DNA of 37,722 bases from positions 1-37,722 of the forward strand of contig NZ_JAURXB010000202.1 in assembly GCF_030654605.1 (NCBI RefSeq). The letters run 5' to 3'. Positions within the stretch are counted from its first letter, which is position 1. The number at the start of each line of letters is the position of its first letter. This DNA is from Bradyrhizobium sp. Lineage in GTDB: Bacteria; Pseudomonadota; Alphaproteobacteria; Rhizobiales; Xanthobacteraceae. This document shows positions 10,293 to 19,228 of the stretch, piece by piece. The position numbers and the translations under genes are program-made. The notes beneath the pieces are model-generated. The model was not told the origin of the DNA. It saw only the letters and a program-made list of their open reading frames with translations, and did no database searches.

Positions 10293-11288
10293 CTACCTCC
10301 GCGCGCGTTGTGCCGCCAGCGCGATCTGGTCGTGCAGGAAATCGGCGAATGCGATGCCCTGGGCCTTGAGCGCCTTCGGATAGAGCGAGGCCTGGGTCAG
10401 GCCCGGCAGCGTGTTGGTTTCGAGGAAAACCGGTCCCTTCTCCGCCACGATGAAATCCGAACGGGAATAGCCGCTGCACGACAGCGCCTTGTGCGCCTTC
10501 AACGCCTGCGCCATCAGCTCGGCCATGATTTCAGGAGCAAAACGGCCAGGGCAGATTTCCTGGGTGGCCGCCGCGAGATATTTGGCCCGGTAATCGAATC
10601 CGAAGCCGCCTTCCGCCGGGATGATTTCGATCGGCGGCAGCGCCGTGAGCGAGCCGTCCGGCTGCTCCAGCACGCCGCAGGTCGCTTCGGCACCCGAGAT
10701 GAACGGCTCGATCAGGTATTCTTCGGTCTTCGCCGCGTTGCGAACCGCCGCGAGGTCCTGCTGCGCGTTGACGAAAATCAGCCCGTAGCTCGATCCGTCG
10801 CGCGCCGGCTTCGCGATCAGCTTGCCGTATCTGGCAAACGCCGCATCGAGTTCTTCCAGCGCGACGCCTGTGGGCGCCTCGACCCCCGCGATGGCCGCGA
10901 AGCGCTTGGCCGCCACCTTGTCGAATGCCAGATGCGACGACGCCGAGCCGGAGCCGGTGAAGGCAATGCCGCGCATCTCGCACATCGCCTGCAACTCGCC
11001 ATTCTCCGCCCTGCCGCCATGCAGACCGAGCACCAGCAGACGATCCTCGGCCTTCGCGGCATCGAGTGCCTGCGCCAAGGCGACGCCGCGGTTGGCAGGC
11101 TTGAAATCATCCTCGAACGGCCGCGTATGGCCAAGAAGCGCGTCGGAGCGAACCGCACGCACGGTGTCGTCGACGTCCCAGAACCACAAATCGGCTTCAG
11201 GCAGCGCCCGGTGCAGCGCCTGCGCCGAGGCGACCGATACCAGCCGCTCCTTGTTGGTGCCGCCGAAAAGAATGGTGATCCGCATCAT
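10293..11288 (-). CDS. ddl: D-alanine--D-alanine ligase (ATP-grasp), divergent type
   Basis: Joins two D-alanines with ATP to make the dipeptide that MurF adds to the peptidoglycan precursor. The N-terminal motif FGGTNKERLVSVASAQ corresponds to the family's GGxSxEREVSLxS. The central KPARDGSSYG segment fits the ATP-grasp lysine and flexible loop, and FLETNTLPGLT carries the metal-binding Glu/Asn and the product-site loop. The length of 331 is slightly above DdlB's 306. The N-terminal motif and middle region differ clearly from enterobacterial DdlB. Its position between murB and ftsQ supports the Ddl role. ATG ATG start preceded by CGGAACG. D-Ala-D-Ala specificity is inferred from motifs and context. 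Confidence 0.88.
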   Translation of the reverse strand: MMRITILFGGTNKERLVSVASAQALHRALPEADLWFWDVDDTVRAVRSDALLGHTRPFEDDFKPANRGVALAQALDAAKAEDRLLVLGLHGGRAENGELQAMCEMRGIAFTGSGSASSHLAFDKVAAKRFAAIAGVEAPTGVALEELDAAFARYGKLIAKPARDGSSYGLIFVNAQQDLAAVRNAAKTEEYLIEPFISGAEATCGVLEQPDGSLTALPPIEIIPAEGGFGFDYRAKYLAAATQEICPGRFAPEIMAELMAQALKAHKALSCSGYSRSDFIVAEKGPVFLETNTLPGLTQASLYPKALKAQGIAFADFLHDQIALAAQRARR

Positions 11289-11311
11289 TTCGTTCCGCTG
11301 ATTGCTTCTCT

Positions 11312-11411
11312 CGTCATTCCGGGATGGTCCGAAGGACCAGACCCGGAATCTCTTCTTTCCAAGTTACTTCGAGATTCCGGGTTCATCGCTGCGCGATGCC
11401 CCGGAATGACG
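11312..11411. repeat. Inverted-repeat element between murB and ddl
   Basis: About 100 bp with perfect 12-bp terminal inverted repeats (cgtcattccggg and its complement). Internal repeats occur too: acccggaatctc paired with gagattccgggt, and ggtcc/ggacc. It ends one base before the murB stop codon and begins 23 bp upstream of the ddl start, so on the mRNA it forms a long stem between the two genes. The motif CGTCATTCCGGG is a familiar intergenic repeat type in Bradyrhizobium-like genomes. Confidence 0.75.
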
Positions 11412-11412
11412 A

Positions 11413-12342
11413 TTACAAGGGAATCCCGATCCGCTTGATTTCCCAGTGTAGCTCAATTCCGGAATTTTGCTTCACCCGCGCGCGGACGGTATCGCCGAGG
11501 GTTTCGATATCATGGCCGGTCGCAGCGCCGGTGTTGATCAGGAAATTGCAGTGCATCTCCGACACCTGGGCGCCGCCGACGCGCAGGCCCCGGCAGCCGG
11601 CAGCGTCGATCAGTTTCCAGGCGCTGTGACCGGGCGGATTCTGGAAGGTCGATCCGCCGGTTTTTTCGCGGATCGGCTGCGCGGTTTCGCGGTGGGTCTG
11701 CACCTCGTTCATCCGCGCGCGAATGGCTTCCGGGGCGGCGATGGTGCCGCGAAAGCGCGCCGAGGTGAAGATGATGGAGGGATCGACGCCGCTGTTGCGG
11801 TAGACGAATTTCATGTCGGCATTGCCGAACGTGTGTTTTGTTCCGTCGCGGCCGATGCCTGATGCCTCGATCAGCACATCCCTGGTCTCCGCCCCGTTGG
11901 CGCCGGCGTTCATGCGCAGCGCGCCGCCGACGGTGCCGGGAATGCCGAAGTAGAATTCCAGCCCGCCGATATTCGCCGCCGCCGCCGTCTCGGCCACGCG
12001 CTTGTCCAGCGCCGCAGCCCCGGCGCTGACGGTATCGCCCTCAGCGCTGGTCTCGCCGAAGCCGCGCGGACCGAGCCTGATCACCACGCCCGGGATGCCG
12101 CCATCGCGCACGATCAGATTGGAGCCGACGCCGACGACCGTGACGGCCAGCTCACTCGGCAAACGCGACAGCAAATAAGCCAGATCGTCCTCGTCCGCCG
12201 GCGTGAACAGCACCTGCGCCGGACCGCCGACCCGAAACCAGGTCAGCTCCGCCAGCGACTGGTTCGCCAAGAGCCGCCCGCGCAAGTCAGGCATCGCGGC
12301 TTTGAGGTCGGGCGTGATGTCTGGGAACGTCGCCACGCTCAC
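11413..12342 (-). CDS. murB: UDP-N-acetylenolpyruvoylglucosamine reductase MurB
   Basis: FAD/NADPH enzyme reducing UDP-GlcNAc-enolpyruvate to UDP-MurNAc. FAD-binding signatures are WFRVGGPAQ near residue 35, [14 protein letters not shown] and the [17 protein letters not shown] loop. The catalytic Ser lies in [10 protein letters not shown] and the late segment [12 protein letters not shown] carries the conserved Glu. I chose the GTG at 12342: it gives a 4-bp GTGA overlap with the murC stop, has GAAGG upstream and leaves the usual short N-terminus before FPDITPDL. An ATG at 12381 would add 13 residues and overlap murC by 43 bp. The product from GTG has 309 residues. Confidence 0.95.
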   Translation of the reverse strand: MSVATFPDITPDLKAAMPDLRGRLLANQSLAELTWFRVGGPAQVLFTPADEDDLAYLLSRLPSELAVTVVGVGSNLIVRDGGIPGVVIRLGPRGFGETSAEGDTVSAGAAALDKRVAETAAAANIGGLEFYFGIPGTVGGALRMNAGANGAETRDVLIEASGIGRDGTKHTFGNADMKFVYRNSGVDPSIIFTSARFRGTIAAPEAIRARMNEVQTHRETAQPIREKTGGSTFQNPPGHSAWKLIDAAGCRGLRVGGAQVSEMHCNFLINTGAATGHDIETLGDTVRARVKQNSGIELHWEIKRIGIPL

Positions 12343-13742
12343 CCCAGCGCCTTCAATTCGCCCGGCAGCGCGTAGGCCCATTGCGTGATGTTGCCGGCGC
12401 CGAGGCAGATGACATAGTCGCCGCTCTTCGCGACTCCGGCGACGACGCGCGCGAGTTCGCTGGAAGCCGGCAGCGGGATCACCTCGCGGTGGCCATGGGC
12501 GCGCAGGCCCAGCACGAAATGATCGCGGTCGATGCCTTCGATCGGCGCCTCGCCAGCCGGATAGACCTCGGCGACGACGACGGTGTCGGCGTCATTGAAA
12601 CACGTGCAGAATTCCTCGAACAGCGACTGCAATCGCGTAAAGCGGTGCGGCTGCACCACGGCGATGATTTTGCCGGCGGTGGATTCCCGTGCCGCCTTCA
12701 GCACCGCCGCGATCTCGACCGGGTGATGGCCGTAATCGTCGATGATGGTGACGCCGTTCCATTCGCCGGTCCTGGTGAAGCGCCGCTTGACGCCGCCGAA
12801 GCCGGCCAGCGCCTTGCGGATGACGTCGTCGGACAGGCCGAGCTCATGCGCCACCGCAATCGCGGACGTCGCATTGAGCGCGTTGTGCCGGCCGGGCATC
12901 GGCAGCACGAGGTCGGCGATCTCGTGCGAGGTGCCGGCCTTGCGGTCGCGAAACGCGACCTTGAATTTCGAACCGCCGCCCGAGGGCACGAGATCGACCA
13001 GCCGCGCATCGGCCTGCGGATTCTCGCCATAGGTGATGATGCGGCGATCCTCGATCCTGCCGACGATGGTCTGCACCACCGGATGGTCGATGCACATCAC
13101 GGCAAACCCGTAGAACGGCACGTTCTCGACGAAATCGCGGAACGCCTCCTGCACCGCCTCGAACGTCCCGAAGTGGTCGAGGTGCTCCGGATCGACATTG
13201 GTGACGATGGCGACGTCGGCCGGCAACTTCAAAAACGTGCCATCGCTCTCGTCGGCCTCCACCACCATCCACTCGCCGGCGCCGAGCCGGGCGTTGGTGC
13301 CGTAGGCATTGATGATGCCGCCATTGATCACGGTCGGATCGAGATCGCCGGCATCGAGCAGCGCCGCCACCATCGAGGTGGTCGTGGTCTTGCCATGGGT
13401 GCCGGCGATCGCGATGCAGCTCTTCAGCCGCATCAGTTCCGCCAGCATTTCGGCACGGCGCACCACCGGGATGCGCTGGGCGCGGGCCGCCATCAGTTCG
13501 GGATTGTCGCGCTTGATCGCGGTCGAGACCACCAGCACATCGGCGCCGGCGACGTTTTGGGCGTCGTGGCCAACGGCGACCTTGATGCCCTTGTCGCGCA
13601 GCCGGGCGACGTTGGCGCCCTCGGAAGCGTCGGAGCCCTGCACGGTATAGCCGAGATTGCACAGGACCTCGGCGATGCCGCTCATGCCGATGCCGCCGAT
13701 CCCGACAAAGTGGATGGGTCCGATCTCGCGCGGCAGTCTCAT
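12339..13742 (-). CDS. murC: UDP-N-acetylmuramate--L-alanine ligase MurC
   Basis: Cytoplasmic ATP-dependent ligase adding the first peptide residue, L-Ala, to UDP-MurNAc. The N-terminal Rossmann-like motif [14 protein letters not shown], the P-loop GTHGKTTTT and the central [13 protein letters not shown] are all typical, as is the 467-residue length. GGAAACAACC precedes the ATG. The stop overlaps the murB start by 4 bp. Upstream, a 199-bp gap with palindromes separates it from murG. Confidence 0.98.
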   Translation of the reverse strand: MRLPREIGPIHFVGIGGIGMSGIAEVLCNLGYTVQGSDASEGANVARLRDKGIKVAVGHDAQNVAGADVLVVSTAIKRDNPELMAARAQRIPVVRRAEMLAELMRLKSCIAIAGTHGKTTTTSMVAALLDAGDLDPTVINGGIINAYGTNARLGAGEWMVVEADESDGTFLKLPADVAIVTNVDPEHLDHFGTFEAVQEAFRDFVENVPFYGFAVMCIDHPVVQTIVGRIEDRRIITYGENPQADARLVDLVPSGGGSKFKVAFRDRKAGTSHEIADLVLPMPGRHNALNATSAIAVAHELGLSDDVIRKALAGFGGVKRRFTRTGEWNGVTIIDDYGHHPVEIAAVLKAARESTAGKIIAVVQPHRFTRLQSLFEEFCTCFNDADTVVVAEVYPAGEAPIEGIDRDHFVLGLRAHGHREVIPLPASSELARVVAGVAKSGDYVICLGAGNITQWAYALPGELKALG

Positions 13743-13761
13743 GGTTGTTTCCGTATGTTCC

Positions 13762-13912
13762 CGTCATGCCCGGGCTTGTCCCGGGCATCCACGAATCTCC
13801 GTCACTTCATGCAAGACGTGGATGCATAGGCACTCGGTATACCGAGTGCCGTTCTTTTTTAAAGCATCAAGTCGGATATATCCGACTTGACAGGACAAGC
13901 CCGGCCATGACG
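13762..13912. repeat. Composite palindromic repeat between murG and murC
   Basis: About 150 bp bounded by 20-bp inverted repeats with one mismatch (cgtcatgcccgggcttgtcc at the left). Inside, gcatccacg (13785-13793) pairs with cgtggatgc (13817-13825). Two loopless perfect palindromes then follow: 22 bp at 13829-13850 (half-arm ggcactcggta) and 24 bp at 13867-13890 (half-arm tcaagtcggata), separated by a T-run and A-run. Non-coding, placed 19 bp upstream of the murC start. On the plus strand the first palindrome plus GTTCTTTTTT resembles a terminator, but no plus-strand gene ends there. Confidence 0.75.
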
Positions 13913-13941
13913 CTAAAATAGCCGAATTCCGGTTCCTTGGC

Positions 13942-15045
13942 CTAGATTCCGGCTGTCTTCACCACCAGATCGGCCAGCCGTTCGGCGGCGTCCAGCCGGC
14001 CCATGGTGCGGGCGCTGGCGGCCATCGCGGTCAGCCGCTCCGGCTCGGCGGCGAACGTGGAAATTTCCGCGGCCAGCCGGTCGGGGGTGAAATCCGCCTG
14101 CGCAATCCGGATCGCGCCGCCCGCCTGCGCCAGCACGCCGGCATTGGCGAACTGGTCCTGATCGATCGCGCCCGGCAGCGGCACCAGGATCGAGGGCCGG
14201 CCGATGGCGGCGAGTTCGGCCACGGTGCCGGCACCGGAGCGCGAGACCACCAGATGGTTCGACGCCAGCCGCGCCGGCAGATCGGTGAAGAACGGCGCCA
14301 GTTCGGCTGATATCTTGAGCCGGTCATAGACCGCGCGCACCCGCGCCATGTCTTCGTCGCGCACCTGCTGGGTGAGGATCAGCCGGCTCCACAGCGCCGG
14401 CTCCAGCCGCTCGATCGCTGATGGCACGATATCGGACATCACCCGCGCGCCCTGGCTGCCGCCGACCACCAGCAGGCGGAGCGGGCTGGTCGCATCAGGC
14501 GAGGCGAATTTCACCGCGGCCGCGGCGAGGATCGCCGGGCGCATCGGCGTACCGACGGTGGTGGTCTTGCCGGCCAGCGCGGGATCGCGATCGAGCACGC
14601 CGGGCAGCGAGGTCGCGATCGCGCTGACACGGCTCGACAGGAACCGGTTGGCGCGGCCGAGCACCGCATTGGCTTCATGAATGAGGCTGGGCACGCCGAA
14701 CATTTTCGCCGCCAGCAGTGGCGGCAATGTCGGGTAGCCGCCAAAGCCGACGACGGCCCTGGGGCGAAGCCGCCGCATCAGATTGAGCGACACCGCGGTG
14801 CCGGCGGCGAGCAGCATGCCGGTGCGGGCCAGCGACCATGGCGAGCGGCCGCGCACGGTCTCGCTCGGCACCACGTCGATGGTGTCCCGGGTGAACAGGC
14901 CGCTGTAGCGCAGCGCGCGGGCATCGGTCGCCAGCCGCACGCGAAACCCGCGCCGGATCAGTTCGACGCCAAGCGCCTCGGCGGGAAACAGATGGCCGCC
15001 GGTGCCGCCGGCGGCCAGCAGAATGAGGGGGGAGGAATTGTCCAT
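13942..15045 (-). CDS. murG: Lipid II synthase MurG (N-acetylglucosaminyltransferase)
   Basis: Peripheral inner-membrane GT-B glycosyltransferase that adds GlcNAc to lipid I, giving lipid II. The N-terminal GGTGGHLFPA loop, IHEANAVLGRANR, the GGSQGA loop and the donor-site segment VVSRSGAGTVAEL are present. The start chosen is the ATG at 15045 (MDNSSPLILLAAGGTGGH), giving 367 residues. The open frame reaches a TTG at 15078, but the family rarely has such an extension. A repeat-filled gap of 223 bp precedes it. The Shine-Dalgarno is weak. Confidence 0.97.
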   Translation of the reverse strand: MDNSSPLILLAAGGTGGHLFPAEALGVELIRRGFRVRLATDARALRYSGLFTRDTIDVVPSETVRGRSPWSLARTGMLLAAGTAVSLNLMRRLRPRAVVGFGGYPTLPPLLAAKMFGVPSLIHEANAVLGRANRFLSSRVSAIATSLPGVLDRDPALAGKTTTVGTPMRPAILAAAAVKFASPDATSPLRLLVVGGSQGARVMSDIVPSAIERLEPALWSRLILTQQVRDEDMARVRAVYDRLKISAELAPFFTDLPARLASNHLVVSRSGAGTVAELAAIGRPSILVPLPGAIDQDQFANAGVLAQAGGAIRIAQADFTPDRLAAEISTFAAEPERLTAMAASARTMGRLDAAERLADLVVKTAGI

Positions 15046-15084
15046 AAACGCAGTCTCTGCAAACAAACCGTCAAACAAACACCG

Positions 15085-15191
15085 CTGTCATCGCCCGGCT
15101 TGACCGGGCGACCCAGTATTCCAGAGCCGCCGGAGATAGCGCCGAGAAGCCGCGGCGTACTGGATCGCCCGGTCAAGCCGGGCGACGACAG
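15085..15191. repeat. Long-armed inverted repeat between ftsW and murG
   Basis: Two 34-nt arms (15085-15118 and 15158-15191) are reverse complements with only two mismatches. Each arm is itself a hairpin (tcgcccggcttgaccgggcga). It lies in the 223-bp gap upstream of murG and could fold into a very stable stem or a cruciform. No coding potential. Confidence 0.78.
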
Positions 15192-15268
15192 TCTTGTTGT
15201 ACCGGGCGGCCTAGCAAACCCCACCTTCGTTTCTCGCAATGACGAAAGAGCGCGTCCTTGCGGGAAGG

Positions 15269-16420
15269 TCAAGCGTAAGTCGGCGCGGCGTTGGCGTCGC
15301 CGATCGATTCCATCTCGGTGCGCGGCCGCAGCCGCGTCAGCGCCAGCAGCATGCCGACGCTGTAGGCCAGCGAGATGATCGAGGAGCCGCCATAGGAAAT
15401 GAACGGCAGGGTCATGCCCTTGGCCGGTATCAGCTGCAGATTGACCGACATGTTGATCGCGGCCTGCACCCCGAACAGGATGGCGAGGCCGGATGCCGCG
15501 AAGCGCGAGAACAAATCCTCGGTGGCATAGGCGCGCAACAGCGCGCGGATCACGACAAAGGCGAACAGCGCCAGCAGCGCCAGGCACAGGATGATGCCGA
15601 ACTCCTCCGCCGCGACCGCGAACACGAAGTCGGTATGGCTGTCCGGCAGGCTGCGCTTGGCGATGCCCTCGCCCGGGCCGAGCCCGAACCAGCCGCCATT
15701 GGAAAAGGCTTCCATCGCGGTATCGACCTGGAAGGTGTCGCCGGTGCCCGGATTCATGAAGCGCTTGATGCGGAAGGCAACGTGCGGCACCAGCAGATAG
15801 GCCCCGAACAGCCCGGCGCCGGCGGCGGCCGCGAGCCCCGCCACCCAGATCATCCGCATGCCCGCGATGAAGAACAGCGCGCCCCACACCATCAGCACCA
15901 GCATGGTCTGGCCGAAATCGGGCTGCAGCACCAACAGCGCGACCAGCGTCAGCAGCAGCCCCAGTGCGAACGAGGTGGCCGGCATGTCCGGCTTCCGCGC
16001 CGATTCCGCGAACAACCATGCCGCCAGCACCACGAAGGCGGGCTTGGCGGATTCGGAAGCCTGGATGTTGATGCCGATCAGCGTGATCCATCGCCGCGAT
16101 CCCTTGACCTCGGGTCCGACCAGCAGCGTCGCCACGATCAGCACGACGGACAGCGCGAACACGATCAGCGCGGCGCGCCGGATCTGCCGCGGCGACAGGA
16201 AGGAGACCCCGATCAACACGACGATGGACGGCAGCAACAACAGCACATGACGGTTGAAGAAGTGAAACGGATCGAGCCCGATCCGGGTCGCGACAGGCGG
16301 ACTGGCCGCCAGCGACAGGATGACCCCGCCCAGCATCAGCGCAACGATCGCCGCCAGCAACAGGCGGTCGACCGTCCACCACCATTCGGAAAACGGGGTG
16401 CGTTGTTCACGGGAGATCAT
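15269..16420 (-). CDS. ftsW: Peptidoglycan glycosyltransferase FtsW (SEDS family)
   Basis: Polytopic inner-membrane SEDS protein that polymerises lipid II at the septum together with FtsI. About ten hydrophobic spans are visible across 383 residues. Signature segments are SRRWITLIGINIQASESAKPAFV, LQPDFGQTMLVLMVWGALFFIAG, the extracellular loop with PDSHTDFVFAVAAEEFG, and the final LIPAKGMTLPFISYGGSS. GGAACGCCCC precedes the ATG. It usually sits directly after murD in Rhizobiales, but here 6.1 kb of other genes separate the two, so it may need its own promoter. A CtrA-like motif lies 47-63 bp upstream of the start. Confidence 0.97.
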   Translation of the reverse strand: MISREQRTPFSEWWWTVDRLLLAAIVALMLGGVILSLAASPPVATRIGLDPFHFFNRHVLLLLPSIVVLIGVSFLSPRQIRRAALIVFALSVVLIVATLLVGPEVKGSRRWITLIGINIQASESAKPAFVVLAAWLFAESARKPDMPATSFALGLLLTLVALLVLQPDFGQTMLVLMVWGALFFIAGMRMIWVAGLAAAAGAGLFGAYLLVPHVAFRIKRFMNPGTGDTFQVDTAMEAFSNGGWFGLGPGEGIAKRSLPDSHTDFVFAVAAEEFGIILCLALLALFAFVVIRALLRAYATEDLFSRFAASGLAILFGVQAAINMSVNLQLIPAKGMTLPFISYGGSSIISLAYSVGMLLALTRLRPRTEMESIGDANAAPTYA

Positions 16421-16466
16421 GGGGCGTTCCCAAAGGACAGGGGTTTGCCCATTGGTGGCCGAGGAT

Positions 16467-16483
16467 GGTTATCAAGGGGTTAA
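16467..16483 (-). promoter_or_regulatory. CtrA-like box upstream of ftsW
   Basis: The minus strand reads TTAA-N7-ATAACC, matching 7 of 8 core positions of the TTAA-N7-TTAA CtrA consensus, with the preferred CC after the second half. It lies 47-63 bp upstream of the ftsW ATG, a sensible place for an activator overlapping a -35 region. No confident -10 was assigned. Identification is by motif only. Confidence 0.4.
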
Positions 16484-16579
16484 TGGGATGGAAATGTTTC
16501 AAATTCCGCGACACCTGGTGCCCCGGATGCTGACACGCACCGCCCCGCATTGCGCCTGAATCTTTAAGGTCACATGCAT

Positions 16580-16609
16580 GCGGCGCGCAATTTCGATGTC
16601 GCGCGCCGC
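16580..16609 (-). terminator. Possible hairpin terminator after the sulfatase gene
   Basis: Perfect 9-bp stem (gcggcgcgc with gcgcgccgc) around a 12-nt loop, 9 bp beyond the sulfatase stop. There is no T-tract on the minus strand, so it is not a classic intrinsic terminator. It could stall RNA polymerase or stabilise the 3' end. It marks the left end of the inserted accessory block. Confidence 0.4.
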
Positions 16610-16618
16610 AAGCCTCGC

Positions 16619-19129
16619 TCAATCCGAGAGCCCCTTCTTCAGCACTGCCGCCTTGCGGCCCTGCACGGCTTCCTCGCTGTCGGCCTTTTTCATTTCCTTC
16701 AAATCAATCGTCACCTTGCCGATCTTGCCGGTGAACTTGAACGGCACCTTGTAGGCCTCGGTGACCGGCGTGCCTTCATCTGCGCCGACGTCTGCGCCTT
16801 CGTCCGCTGAGAACATCCCATACTGGGTGCGCTCAATACGGCCCGTAGCGACGGTCTTTCCGTCGACGAGAATGGTACCAATGCCGCCCTTGCCGATGCC
16901 GCCACCATCATAGGCGAACTCGAAACGGATCGTCGCCTTGCCAGCAGGCAGGGCCTGCTTTGCAGCTACCGAGTATCGTTGCAGACCGAGGAAGTTGTAC
17001 GTGTAGATCGGCTTGCCGTCCTTCAGGTACAGGCTCCAGCCGCCGAACCGTCCCGCTTGCGCAAGAATTACGCCGTTGGCGCGACCCTTGGGAATTTCCA
17101 CGTCGGCAGTGATCGCGTGCGACCGGTTCTTGATGTTGATGAAGACGTTCTCCGACATTCCTACCATTCCCTCGTGGACCGTGAGGGAGGTGCGGCCGGC
17201 CATCAGATCAGGCCGTCCAACGAGAGCCGCGTTGGTGCGTTCCAAGGTGCGATCATCGAGCGGCAGAACCGAGTATTTTTCTGCCTCCTTCATGAAGAGG
17301 TCCTTCAATTCCGCCAGCTTCTCGGGATTCTTCGACGCAAGGTCGTTCACCAGGCTGAAGTCCGACTTGGTATCGTAGAGCTCCCAGATGTCCTGTTCGA
17401 GCGGCCGACGCGGCTTGGTTTCCCATGCCGCCCGGTGGATGGTGCCGGCGAGCCAGCCGTCGCTGTAGACGGCGCGGTTGCCGAAGATTTCGAAGTATTG
17501 CGTCTTGTGAGTGCTGTCCGCCTTGGGATCGGCAAAGGAGTAGACCATGCTCGTCCCCTCGATCGGCGTCTGGACCGTGCCGTTCACGCTCTTGGGCTCG
17601 GGCAATCCCGCGGCCTCCAGGATGGTCGGCGCAATATCGATGACGTGATGCCACTGTGTGCGCACCTCGTTCTTCGCCTTGATCGCCTTCGGCCAGTACA
17701 CCACCATCCCGTTACGGGTGCCACCATAGCTGGACGCCACTTGCTTGGTCCATGTAAAAGGCGTGTTGCCCGCGACGGCCCAGCCGGCGGCATAATGGCT
17801 GTAAGTGTTCGGCCCACCCAGTTCATCGTAATGCTTGAGAACGTCCTGGACCGTTTCTTCCACCCCGTTGAAGTACGTCATTTCGTTGAACATGCCGCTC
17901 ATGCCGCCTTCGGCGCTGGCGCCATTGTCGCCTACGATGTAGAAAATCAGGGTGTTGTCGAGCTGACCCGTCGACCCGATGCCATTGACCAGTCGGCCAA
18001 TCTCCGTGTCGGTATACTCGGCGAAGCCAGCGAACACCTCCATCTGCCGCGTGAAGAGCTTCTTCTCATCCGCGTTCAGCTTGGCCCAATCCTTGATGGC
18101 TTCCGGCTTGGATGCGAGTTTTGTACCGGCAGGCACGACGCCCAGCTTGATCTGTCGCGCCAGCGTCTCTTCGCGCAGCACGTCCCAACCCTTGTCGAAT
18201 TTGCCCTTGTATTTTGCAATCCACTCCTTCGGCACGTGGTGCGGCGCATGGGTGGCGCCGGGCGCAAAGTACATGAAGAACGGCTTGTCGGGCGTCAGCG
18301 ACTTCTGGGACTTCATCCAGGCTATGGCCTTGTCGGTCATGTCGGTCATGAAGTGGTAGTTGGGATCCTTTGACGGTTCGACCTGGGTCATCCCGTCGTA
18401 GATCAGCGGTGCCCATTGGTTGGTTTCGCCACCCATGAACCCGTAGAATTTGTCGAAGCCCTGGCGGGTCGGCCAGCGGTCTGTCGGGCCAGAGGGACTG
18501 ACTTCCCAGGCCGCGGTCTCATGGTTCTTACCGAAGGCGGCCGTGCTGTAGCCGTTCAGCCGCAGCATCTCCGCGACCGAGGCCACACTGTTGGGGCGCT
18601 TGCCTGTCTGGCCGGGGAAAGACGTTCCGGTCTCCGCGATGGAGCCGAAATTGTTGACGTGATGATTGCGGCCTGAAAGCAACGCCGCGCGGGTCGGCGA
18701 ACACAGCGCGGTGGTGTGAAACTGATTGTATCGCAGCCCGCTGTTGGCGAGTTGATCGACCGTCGGCATGTGAATTGGGCCCCCGAACGCGCTCGACTGA
18801 CCGAAGCCCATGTCATCGATCAGGACGATCAACACGTTGGGTGCCTTGGCAGGAGCCTTGACCTCGAACCGAGGAGGCGGCGAACCCGCGTTCCGGACAT
18901 TGAGCAAGGAGCTATGTGGATATACGGGTTCGGGAAGGGGCAACACGGATCGGTCGGTCGGAAGGACCACTCCAGGGGGAGCAACATCCTGCGCGAACGC
19001 CGGTGCAAGGAGCAAAGGCGCGCAAAAGAGCGGAACCACGATCGCGCGCGCAGCATGCGTAATCGTGCCCCAAACAATTTCTTTGGCTCGCCGGTACGAC
19101 TCAAAATGGATAGATGAGATATCAGACAT
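16619..19129 (-). CDS. Exported type I sulfatase (arylsulfatase family)
   Basis: Predicted periplasmic hydrolase of sulfate esters. It has 836 residues with a signal peptide (hydrophobic IVVPLFCAPLLLAPAFA, cleavage about 46/47) after a long basic n-region. Asp105-Asp106 in VLIDDMGFG should bind calcium. Cys143 in CSPTRAALLSG is the formylglycine position of Cys-type sulfatases, and FGKNHE and VGDNGASAEGG supply further active-site residues. A long C-terminal part (about 640-820) is beta-rich and resembles the extra domain of large arylsulfatases. Maturation needs a formylglycine-generating enzyme, not encoded here. GGGAAAACACC precedes the ATG. It is the last gene of the minus-strand accessory set; the substrate is unknown. 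Confidence 0.93.
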   Translation of the reverse strand: MSDISSIHFESYRRAKEIVWGTITHAARAIVVPLFCAPLLLAPAFAQDVAPPGVVLPTDRSVLPLPEPVYPHSSLLNVRNAGSPPPRFEVKAPAKAPNVLIVLIDDMGFGQSSAFGGPIHMPTVDQLANSGLRYNQFHTTALCSPTRAALLSGRNHHVNNFGSIAETGTSFPGQTGKRPNSVASVAEMLRLNGYSTAAFGKNHETAAWEVSPSGPTDRWPTRQGFDKFYGFMGGETNQWAPLIYDGMTQVEPSKDPNYHFMTDMTDKAIAWMKSQKSLTPDKPFFMYFAPGATHAPHHVPKEWIAKYKGKFDKGWDVLREETLARQIKLGVVPAGTKLASKPEAIKDWAKLNADEKKLFTRQMEVFAGFAEYTDTEIGRLVNGIGSTGQLDNTLIFYIVGDNGASAEGGMSGMFNEMTYFNGVEETVQDVLKHYDELGGPNTYSHYAAGWAVAGNTPFTWTKQVASSYGGTRNGMVVYWPKAIKAKNEVRTQWHHVIDIAPTILEAAGLPEPKSVNGTVQTPIEGTSMVYSFADPKADSTHKTQYFEIFGNRAVYSDGWLAGTIHRAAWETKPRRPLEQDIWELYDTKSDFSLVNDLASKNPEKLAELKDLFMKEAEKYSVLPLDDRTLERTNAALVGRPDLMAGRTSLTVHEGMVGMSENVFINIKNRSHAITADVEIPKGRANGVILAQAGRFGGWSLYLKDGKPIYTYNFLGLQRYSVAAKQALPAGKATIRFEFAYDGGGIGKGGIGTILVDGKTVATGRIERTQYGMFSADEGADVGADEGTPVTEAYKVPFKFTGKIGKVTIDLKEMKKADSEEAVQGRKAAVLKKGLSD

Positions 19130-19228
19130 GGTGTTTTCCCGTTCGATATACCGGTTACTTTGACAACAATCTCAGTCGGCTGGCCGCTTTGGCCGGGCCG
19201 CGTTTTTTCTCACCCTGGCGATTCCAAC

